Of a DNA stretch of 22,652 nucleotides, positions 18,457-22,652 are shown in pieces; position 1 is the stretch's first letter, and the number at the start of each line of letters is the position of its first letter. The translations under genes and the position numbers were made by a program. The notes beneath the pieces were generated by a model. That model searched no databases, was not told where the DNA came from, and saw nothing but the letters and a program-made list of their open reading frames with translations. Source of the stretch: a virus. The stretch covers positions 1 through 22,652 of the IMG/VR virus record IMGVR_UViG_3300032316_000768, one strand, 5' to 3'.

Positions 18457-18872
18457 AGTTTTTCCACAATAATTTTATTTCCATATTCTTCACCGAATGA
18501 GATATTCTCATGGTAAACCTTCACTAGCCCTTTCCGTGAGAGTCCTTCAATAGCAAGAAAACCACAGAATGAATTCATACGGAGTGTAATCCCATCGGAG
18601 TCTTGTGATTGTTCGAGGCCTTCACCAGTGGCTAGCATCTCCGAAATCAATAGAATTTCCGAAAGGCGTGGGTTTTCCTCATTATCGGCAATTTTTAGAA
18701 GTGCATCTACATCTGAATCCGTGAGTGCCTTTAGAAAATCACCTGGTCGAATATAACCAGACTCGGAGAGGTCCATTGCCAGTGTACGGGTAATGGGTAG
18801 AAAGTCCTTCGCCCTCATCACATTATCATATGAAATGACAATCGGACCATCTTCAAAATCAAAATCATCCAT
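18453..18872 (-). CDS. Conserved phage protein, function unknown
   Basis: 139 aa, acidic, with AAGGAG 6 nt before the ATG. LPITRTLAMDLSESGYIRPGDFLKALTDSDVDALLKIAD...LSEILLISEMLATGEGL is helical; GITLRMNSFCGFLAIEGLSRKGLVKVYHENISFGEEYGNKI is strand-rich. The two halves look like separate subdomains. No known activity. Confidence 0.72.
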   Translation of the reverse strand: MDDFDFEDGPIVISYDNVMRAKDFLPITRTLAMDLSESGYIRPGDFLKALTDSDVDALLKIADNEENPRLSEILLISEMLATGEGLEQSQDSDGITLRMNSFCGFLAIEGLSRKGLVKVYHENISFGEEYGNKIIVEKL

Positions 18873-18883
18873 AATATACTCCT

Positions 18884-19117
18884 TTAAATAACTCTACCAA
18901 GTGACAAGTGAATCAATTCATCAAGTTCAGCTTGATAATCTTTACCAATCCTACGCTTTTGATATAGATTCTCTATAATCGTGCGGACTTCATCAGAGAC
19001 TGGACCTGAGGTAACAGTTTCACCACGGCTTTCCAATTCTTCGACCAAGTCCGAGGTTCTAAAATCACAGAGGTCAACATCAACGTTAACATCAGCATTT
19101 ACGGTAACATATGGCAT
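18884..19117 (-). CDS. Small conserved phage protein, function unknown
   Basis: 77 aa. The start MPYVTVNADVNVDVDLCDF is a run of alternating beta residues, followed by TSDLVEELESRGETV and helical IIENLYQKRRIGKDYQAELDELIHLSLG. The VxVDVD...DLxEELExRG layout is common in phage hypotheticals. Overlaps the upstream stop by one base (TAATG). Confidence 0.75.
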   Translation of the reverse strand: MPYVTVNADVNVDVDLCDFRTSDLVEELESRGETVTSGPVSDEVRTIIENLYQKRRIGKDYQAELDELIHLSLGRVI

Positions 19118-19527
19118 TATGCATTCTCCTTTTCAGTACAAAATTCAGTAAAAGCGGACCATGGACCGGTGAATAGGTGCTCACGTGCCCAACCAAAAAC
19201 GGTGATACGGTCAGAGTAAATGTGGTATTCATATTCTTGACCACAATCATCGGATGAAATGGGGTAGAGATAGAAACCACCAGCATCAGTTTTGAAATGT
19301 GCAACCAATTGGGCAGCCAAGCAACCCATGCCATTAGCCAGTTTCCGTGTATCACCAACAGGAATACCATTGGTGATAGCTTCAAACTGGTTCAAGAATG
19401 CGGCAAGTTCGGAGCCATGACCAGTTGGGTAACCGTCAAACTGGCGGTACATGTTGATAATAGGAACAGGACCAGTGTCGGAGCCATAATGGTCGGTATA
19501 AACAAAAGTGAGTGAACGAGTTCCCAT
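19117..19527 (-). CDS. Conserved phage protein (MGTRSLT family)
   Basis: 136 aa with AAGGA 8 nt before the ATG. MGTRSLTFVY, INMYRQFDGYPTGHGSELAAFL, NGMGCLAAQLVAHFK, GGFYLYP and YEYHIY are the conserved blocks of a family spread across tailed phages and environmental bacteria. Function unknown. First gene of the 11-gene operon that ends at the terminator at 15952. Confidence 0.8.
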   Translation of the reverse strand: MGTRSLTFVYTDHYGSDTGPVPIINMYRQFDGYPTGHGSELAAFLNQFEAITNGIPVGDTRKLANGMGCLAAQLVAHFKTDAGGFYLYPISSDDCGQEYEYHIYSDRITVFGWAREHLFTGPWSAFTEFCTEKENA

Positions 19528-19559
19528 GGAGATTTCCTTTGAAGTTTGTTTGTATGTCT

Positions 19560-19588
19560 ATTGTACCAGAGTCCTTGGCTTTTGGCAA
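19560..19588 (-). promoter_or_regulatory. Host-type promoter for the 16.0-19.5 kb operon
   Basis: TTGCCA (19588..19583), 17-nt spacer, TACAAT (19565..19560). About 26 nt of leader before the ATG at 19527. Confidence 0.75.
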
Positions 19589-19603
19589 GTCAGCTAGAAG
19601 TTC

Positions 19604-19768
19604 TCATTTTTCGAACGATTCAATCCATGCAACCAGAACCTTCCTAGCTTCGGTGCGGGAAATACCGAATTCCGTTTCCAGATACGGTGCCGCACCCCAC
19701 ATATTGGTTTCACCAGAATCCCGTAGTTCAACAAGATAATCAAAATATTCTTTCATTTGTTCGTCCAT
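19604..19768 (-). CDS. 54-aa conserved phage protein
   Basis: MDEQMKEYFDYLVELRDSG, then ETNMWGAAPYLETEFGIS, then RTEARKVLVAWIESFEK, TGA at 19604. The YxxYLxxLRxSGxTNMxGAxPYL...R(T/E)EAR(K/D) pattern is a widespread phage microprotein family of unknown function; the second half resembles a helix-turn-helix. The ATG shares one base with the preceding stop. Confidence 0.78.
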   Translation of the reverse strand: MDEQMKEYFDYLVELRDSGETNMWGAAPYLETEFGISRTEARKVLVAWIESFEK

Positions 19769-19971
19769 CATTCAACTCCAAAATGTTTTTTTACGTCTGC
19801 AATACACCTACGGACTTCCATGTCCTCACGGTTCAAATCACCCATGAACCGTTTCTGTAGGACGGAGATAGTCTCGGCGAGAATTAACTCGGCGAATTTT
19901 TCATGATTGATATGGCTTACATTAGTATCAGGCCATATTTGTCTTGCTAATTCTAAAATTCGTTCGTTCAT
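19768..19971 (-). CDS. Small conserved phage protein (MNERI-type)
   Basis: 67 aa from the ATG at 19971, where GGAG lies 6 nt upstream; the open frame to 20049 would overlap the next gene. MNERILELARQIW...HEKFAELILAETISVLQKRF is the common helical phage microprotein pattern. C-terminal REDMEVRRCIADVKKHFG is a second helix. Function unknown. Confidence 0.75.
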   Translation of the reverse strand: MNERILELARQIWPDTNVSHINHEKFAELILAETISVLQKRFMGDLNREDMEVRRCIADVKKHFGVE

Positions 19972-19982
19972 AATAATCTCCA

Positions 19983-20204
19983 TCAATATGAATAAGCCGA
20001 GAATGTTTTTGCATCCTTCATGAGGCAATATGATGCACGGTTCATCCAACCATCATTCTTCCGATGGGCACGTGGACCACGGTAACGGATTTTGTATTTA
20101 CCAGGGTAATACGACCGAAACTCAGAAAGGAGATGAATTGGTATGTTAGTGAACACTGCGGCAGTATCTCTCCGTGACCAGAATTGAAAAACTTCATGCG
20201 CCAT
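19983..20204 (-). CDS. Small conserved basic phage protein
   Basis: 73 aa from the ATG at 20204 (GGAG 7 nt upstream). VFQFWSRRDTAAVFTNIPIHLLSEF and YKIRYRGPR are conserved among phage hypotheticals; the protein is strongly basic and aromatic, which would suit nucleic-acid contact. Overlaps the 47-aa gene by 11 nt. Confidence 0.75.
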   Translation of the reverse strand: MAHEVFQFWSRRDTAAVFTNIPIHLLSEFRSYYPGKYKIRYRGPRAHRKNDGWMNRASYCLMKDAKTFSAYSY

Positions 20205-20337
20205 AATAATTCTCCATTTCAAATTTAGTAAAGTTTATATATTCTTCAGCATCAGAGAGAGTATAAAATGCCTCAAGGAAAGTACCAGAATAGAATACTT
20301 CATAGAGAACACCGAATTTTTCAGAGATAACAAACAT
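20194..20337 (-). CDS. 47-aa acidic microprotein
   Basis: MFVISEKFGVLYEVFYSG, then TFLEAFYTLSDAEEYINF, then TKFEMENYYGA, TGA at 20194. AAGGA lies 6 nt before the ATG. It reads as a short beta-hairpin plus helix. No family recognised. Confidence 0.65.
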   Translation of the reverse strand: MFVISEKFGVLYEVFYSGTFLEAFYTLSDAEEYINFTKFEMENYYGA

Positions 20338-20352
20338 TTTAAATCCTTTACA

Positions 20353-20568
20353 TTACCGCTTATAATGAACCGGACGCTCATAACGACCATCAGAGTCTCG
20401 ATAAACAGAGACATAATGACCGTGCTTTGAACCATCATCAAAAGTATATGAGAAAGAAGAATCGTATGACAACGGAGGGAAGTTGAGTTCCCATGATTCC
20501 AATAATCCTTCTGATTCTAATGCAGAATTCAGAGTGGGAAAATAGTTTTGTTTTGAAACTTTATACAT
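20353..20568 (-). CDS. Small phage protein, function unknown
   Basis: 71 aa from the ATG at 20568 (GGAG 9 nt upstream), overlapping the upstream gene by 8 nt; an ATG at 20583 is the alternative. NFPPLSYDSSFSYTFDDGSKHGHYVSVYRDSDGRYERPVHY is aromatic and strand-rich. No family recognised. Confidence 0.65.
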   Translation of the reverse strand: MYKVSKQNYFPTLNSALESEGLLESWELNFPPLSYDSSFSYTFDDGSKHGHYVSVYRDSDGRYERPVHYKR

Positions 20569-20803
20569 TGAATAAATCTCCATACATTTCTTCATCAAAC
20601 GAATCAAAATCATTCCGAATCCACTCGATGGTGTATCCGTTCAGTGCATAGTTATCAGCCATAGCCTGGAGACGGCGGAGGGCTTGTTCAGCATTCAGAC
20701 CCATGCTTGCCATTAGGCTCAGGTTGCTCCAGTGAGCAAAGTTATTGGAGTCCTTATGTGCGGAGACTTGAATGAATTGTTTGGGTGTGTTTGTTTGTGT
20801 CAT
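20561..20803 (-). CDS. Small phage protein, apparently leaderless
   Basis: 80 aa. ANFAHWSNLSLMASMGLNAEQALRRLQAMADNYALNGYTIEW-like core: NNFAHWSNLSLMAS then EQALRRLQAMADNYA, a helical unit, then an acidic tail (NDFDSFDEEMYGDLF). Similar short proteins are seen in T4-like phages. The ATG is 7 nt from the TATAAT box and has no ribosome site, so the mRNA should carry at most about 2 nt of leader. Confidence 0.68.
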   Translation of the reverse strand: MTQTNTPKQFIQVSAHKDSNNFAHWSNLSLMASMGLNAEQALRRLQAMADNYALNGYTIEWIRNDFDSFDEEMYGDLFNV

Positions 20804-20810
20804 GTGTTGT

Positions 20811-20838
20811 ATTATACATGGATTGGAGTGGATGGCAA
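20811..20838 (-). promoter_or_regulatory. Host-type promoter placing +1 next to the start codon
   Basis: TTGCCA (20838..20833), 16-nt spacer, TATAAT (20816..20811), then ACAACAC and ATG. Confidence 0.78.
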
Positions 20839-20887
20839 TATAGAGAAAAAGTTCTCCATCCGTCCGGTCAAGTATTATGGGAGTGGT

Positions 20888-20990
20888 ACACTATAGGTAG
20901 TGTGTGGGTGCGTGATGAGACACTAGGGGTAGTGTGTATTGGGACGCTATAGGTAGTGTTGGAACGTGTGGAGGACGCTATAGGTAGTGC
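20888..20990. repeat. Four tandem hairpin-forming repeats
   Basis: Units at 20888-20903 (ACACTATAGGTAGTGT), 20920-20935 (centre GGGG), 20944-20959 (ACGCTATAGGTAGTGT) and 20975-20990 (ACGCTATAGGTAGTGC). Each is ACRCTA-N4-TAGTGY, a 5-6 bp inverted repeat; the centre is TAGG in three. Starts are spaced 32, 24 and 31 bp apart. Could be binding sites for a dimeric protein or RNA hairpins. Confidence 0.8.
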
Positions 20991-20992
20991 CG

Positions 20993-21022
20993 TGTGTCGC
21001 TGGATGTGTCGCAGTGTGTCGC
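20993..21022. repeat. Three direct repeats TGTGTCGC
   Basis: TGTGTCGC at 20993-21000, 21005-21012 and 21015-21022, directly following the hairpin repeats. Confidence 0.7.
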
Positions 21023-21114
21023 CGGTGTGAAGTTCTTATTTAGTCTTAGTTGCTGGCTGCCAACGCCTGAAAATTTCACAGAGTGTCTCAGAGGTGACAG
21101 CACGTTTCCGCACG

Positions 21115-21210
21115 TTCCAATGGGTTCCAGTGGGTTCCAGCACGGTTTGGAATGTTTTGCTCTGTGTGGGTCTCAGAATGTCTCAGAGTGGTGCTGGATG
21201 CCCATTGGAA
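21115..21210. other. Long foldback structure in the gene-free stretch
   Basis: TTCCAATGGG (21115-21124) pairs with CCCATTGGAA (21201-21210); TCCAGCAC (21136-21143) pairs with GTGCTGGA (21191-21198); CTCTG (21160-21164) pairs with CAGAG (21184-21188). The arms nest, separated by an 11-nt bulge that is a tandem copy of TGGGTTCCAG. This suggests a structured RNA. Confidence 0.65.
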
Positions 21211-21267
21211 AATCATCAGGCAGCCTCTACGTCCACCCCCAGTCTTGCTGTTCGAACCAATGTGTCT

Positions 21268-21296
21268 ATTGTACTCTAAAAAAGACCACCTGGCAA
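21268..21296 (-). promoter_or_regulatory. Host-type promoter facing the gene-free stretch
   Basis: TTGCCA (21296..21291), 17-nt spacer, TACAAT (21273..21268). No gene begins within 450 nt downstream. The -35 overlaps the terminator hairpin. Confidence 0.72.
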
Positions 21297-21308
21297 CCAC
21301 CAGGTGTC
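21278..21308 (-). terminator. Rho-independent terminator after the 73-aa gene
   Basis: GACACCTGG pairs with CCAGGTGGTC (9 bp with one bulged G, 6-nt loop TGGTTG), followed by TTTTTT. It lies 15 nt after the stop codon of the upstream gene. Confidence 0.82.
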
Positions 21309-21322
21309 TCATCTACGCAACA

Positions 21323-21544
21323 TCACTCTTCTTCGGAGAATCCTTCAATCAGCACTATCTGGTCCTCATAGTAGGACCTTTCCTCCTCCATGCACAGGTT
21401 ACCCTCGACCTCGAACACCAGGTCCGTGGCCATCTTTTCGTCACAACCAGTGGAGGTCATCACGAATTGAATAATGTCCTCGAATGCATCGCCATTGGAG
21501 ATGCACGATTCAATATCGATAATCAGGTCTTTAAATTTGCTCAT
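21323..21544 (-). CDS. Small acidic phage protein
   Basis: 73 aa: MSKFKDLIIDIESCIS, FEDIIQFVMTSTGCDEKMATDLVFEVEG, then EEERSYYEDQIVLIEGFSEEE. Helical and strongly acidic; possible DNA mimic or partner of the neighbouring ATPase, but that is speculation. Overlaps the upstream small gene by 14 nt. Confidence 0.68.
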   Translation of the reverse strand: MSKFKDLIIDIESCISNGDAFEDIIQFVMTSTGCDEKMATDLVFEVEGNLCMEEERSYYEDQIVLIEGFSEEE

Positions 21545-21662
21545 TAGTCGCTTTCATTTTGTGTGTGGTGCGGGAGGTGAATGTAATATCAGGAATTTTA
21601 TGCTCACGCCGAGCCAACCAATTCACCATATACTTCCAACCAAATGCTTGTGTGTTTGTCAT
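21531..21662 (-). CDS. 43-aa basic microprotein
   Basis: From the ATG at 21662 (AAGGA 6 nt upstream): MTNTQAFGWKYMVNWLA, then RREHKIPDITFTSRTTHK, then MKATNEQI. Basic middle. Overlaps the downstream acidic 73-aa gene; the opposite charges of the two products are notable. No family recognised. Confidence 0.6.
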   Translation of the reverse strand: MTNTQAFGWKYMVNWLARREHKIPDITFTSRTTHKMKATNEQI

Positions 21663-21685
21663 AATCATTCCTTTATAGTAAAAAA

Positions 21686-22567
21686 TCAACCGCAGATGGT
21701 GTATTCTGCAAGGTCTTTCCACTTGGCACCAGCAGACTTGCGGATTTTAGTGGTCTGGATGAGTGTACGGAGTGACAATTCTTTCACCTCATCTTGGAGG
21801 TTGTCAATCAGGTCCAGTGCATCGGACTTTTCTGTCTTCGAATACTCAGGCATAAACTCAGGAAGGGACACCAGGTGGCGCATACGCTCCACTTTTTGCT
21901 CGGTTGTCATTGTCAGGTCAACAGCCATGGAACGGGTGATGATAGCCTGATCCATCGAATCAGAGGACAGGTTAGAGATAAACACCACCCGGCCTTTGAA
22001 TTCAAAGGATTGTGGGAGTTCGTCATCCTTCATGTCTGCACGCCATGAAATGACACGGCGAGAATAGGAGTCCAATGCACCTTTGAGCAGGTTCAGAGAC
22101 ACCGGATCTTTCAGCACGGAATCACAATCATCAAATACAACCACGCCGTCCTTGTTTTCATACAGTGTACGGTAGAGGCCTTTTGGAGTGGAGTAGCCCT
22201 TGATGACACGGTAGGACTTCGTGGTGTTGATTTTCCCACCGACCTGGAATTCATCCAGGAGGGTAACGTCCTTCATGCCGGCATCATTCAGTGCCTTGGT
22301 GACGGTGTGGGACTTGCCGAGACCACCGGGACCAGATACAACCACCGAGGACTGGTCACCTTTCACCAACATGGCGACCATGTCAGAGACAAAGCCGAAC
22401 CGCTGGTTGATGGTGAAGCGGGACTCCTTCACATTGACAGGAGTACCACCGGTGGCACCTGTAGCCTTGCGGATCACATAATCCATGTGTTCCTTTTTGG
22501 CACGCTTGACCACCTTGCCATTGATGTTGGCAACGTATTTACCACCGACAAACTTCACTTCAATCAT
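21686..22567 (-). CDS. AAA+ ATPase, phage type
   Basis: 293 aa with AAAGGA upstream of the ATG at 22567. Residues 1-60 form a small N-terminal domain (FVGGKYVANINGKVVKRA). Walker A GPGGLGKS (79-86), Walker B VVVFDDCD (142-149), sensor FISN (196-199) and Arg212 (ITRSM) as likely arginine finger. RGVISWRAD-type strand follows Walker B. Similar single-domain ATPases are found in T4-like phages without a fixed role. It is the third AAA+ protein in the window. Expressed from a promoter whose -35 lies beyond the right edge. Confidence 0.85.
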   Translation of the reverse strand: MIEVKFVGGKYVANINGKVVKRAKKEHMDYVIRKATGATGGTPVNVKESRFTINQRFGFVSDMVAMLVKGDQSSVVVSGPGGLGKSHTVTKALNDAGMKDVTLLDEFQVGGKINTTKSYRVIKGYSTPKGLYRTLYENKDGVVVFDDCDSVLKDPVSLNLLKGALDSYSRRVISWRADMKDDELPQSFEFKGRVVFISNLSSDSMDQAIITRSMAVDLTMTTEQKVERMRHLVSLPEFMPEYSKTEKSDALDLIDNLQDEVKELSLRTLIQTTKIRKSAGAKWKDLAEYTICG

Positions 22568-22597
22568 AATTTTCCTTTCAATTGCAATACCATGTTG

Positions 22598-22624
22598 AAA
22601 AACACCACCGGGAGAGGTGCTTTT
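22598..22624 (-). terminator. Leader hairpin with T-run (attenuator-like)
   Basis: CACC pairs with GGTG, extended by A-T pairs, with a GTGTTTTT tract on the minus strand. It lies between the -10 box and the ATPase start codon, so it would act on that gene's own leader. The stem core is short (4 bp G-C-rich), so the call is weak. Confidence 0.35.
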
Positions 22625-22637
22625 GAATATGGTATCG

Positions 22638-22643
22638 ATTATA
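22638..22643 (-). promoter_or_regulatory. -10 box of the ATPase promoter (-35 outside the window)
   Basis: TATAAT on the minus strand at the right edge, followed by CGATACC. By analogy with the other units the -35 should lie at about 22661-22666, outside the window. Start near 22631 gives a leader of about 64 nt. Confidence 0.55.
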
Positions 22644-22652
22644 CCAGAACCA

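Larger units (their letters stand above)
20839..21261 (-). ncRNA. Candidate noncoding transcript (gene-free, structured stretch)
   Basis: No credible gene lies between 20839 and 21267, unusual in so packed a genome. A promoter at 21268-21296 would start an RNA near 21261 running leftwards. The stretch holds a 96-nt foldback, four 16-nt hairpin repeats and three TGTGTCGC repeats, and is visibly richer in G and C than its surroundings. The 3' end is not located; transcription could continue into the 80-aa gene. Alternatives are a replication origin or a packaging or recombination site. Confidence 0.5.

Noticed and set aside
20888-20990. T7-type promoters or a CRISPR array
   Set aside because: CACTATAGG matches only the core of a T7 promoter, the upstream half is missing and one copy lacks the core. 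Units are 16 bp palindromes with irregular 8-16 bp gaps, too short and uneven for CRISPR.
21247-21265. tRNA T-arm-like GTTCGAACC
   Set aside because: The flanks do not form a T stem on either strand and no acceptor, D or anticodon arms are nearby.
21088-21312. 74-aa minus-strand frame after the promoter at 21268
   Set aside because: It begins inside the terminator hairpin, upstream of the promoter's own start site, and has no protein-like features.
20994-21371. 125-aa plus-strand frame across the gene-free stretch
   Set aside because: No ribosome site, Cys/Ser/Trp-rich unnatural composition, and it runs through a terminator, a promoter and the end of a real gene on the other strand.

Overview
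This window is part of the genome of a T4-like tailed phage (myovirus). The evidence is gene content and order: reading leftwards on the minus strand, gp33 (late transcription co-activator), gp59 (helicase loader) and the first codons of a gp32-like ssDNA-binding protein follow one another as in T4. They sit beside PhoH, a MazG-like pyrophosphohydrolase, a 2OG-Fe(II) oxygenase, a polynucleotide-kinase-like protein and many small conserved phage proteins. The base composition is AT-rich. The host cannot be fixed from the sequence. The consensus sigma70-type promoters and the proteobacterial look of the tmRNA point to a Gram-negative, probably proteobacterial, host.

All phage genes except two run on the minus strand, in tightly packed operons with ATGA, TAATG or 1-nt junctions. 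The two plus-strand genes are homing endonucleases: a GIY-YIG enzyme between 33 and 59, and an HNH enzyme at 7.7-8.4 kb. Each is preceded by a T4-late-promoter-like box. From right to left the units are: AAA+ ATPase plus two small genes (21.3-22.6 kb); a roughly 500-bp gene-free stretch with its own promoter, tandem hairpins and a long foldback (20.8-21.3 kb); a small-gene operon (19.6-20.8 kb); an 11-gene operon with a DEDDh exonuclease, a PNK-like kinase and a DUF2384 protein (16.0-19.5 kb); a short unit at 15.5-15.9 kb; a MoxR-like ATPase (14.3-15.5 kb); a possible winged-helix regulator, a nucleotidyltransferase-like protein and a membrane microprotein (12.9-14.2 kb); an SPFH lipoprotein with a BCS1-like AAA ATPase (10.3-12.9 kb); one leaderless gene; microprotein clusters (8.4-9.8 kb); a metabolic and nucleic-acid operon including PhoH and a RecB-like nuclease (3.4-7.7 kb); a tmRNA locus (2.9-3.4 kb); then a SleB-type wall hydrolase, gp33, gp59, a HAD nucleotidase and gp32.

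The standout is the tmRNA locus. It is circularly permuted: the acceptor piece ending in CCA comes first and the tag-coding piece follows. The two pieces form a 7-bp acceptor stem, and the tag reads ANDEKFRIAA-stop. The spacer that would be cut out between the pieces is almost entirely filled by a 52-codon frame with its own Shine-Dalgarno site and GTG start. The locus is driven by a perfect TTGACA-N17-TATAAT promoter.

A second theme is regulation. I found about a dozen host-type promoters, most with TTGCCA at -35. Several have the -35 box inside a terminator hairpin or inverted repeat belonging to the upstream unit, and two place the transcription start at or within about 2 nt of the start codon.
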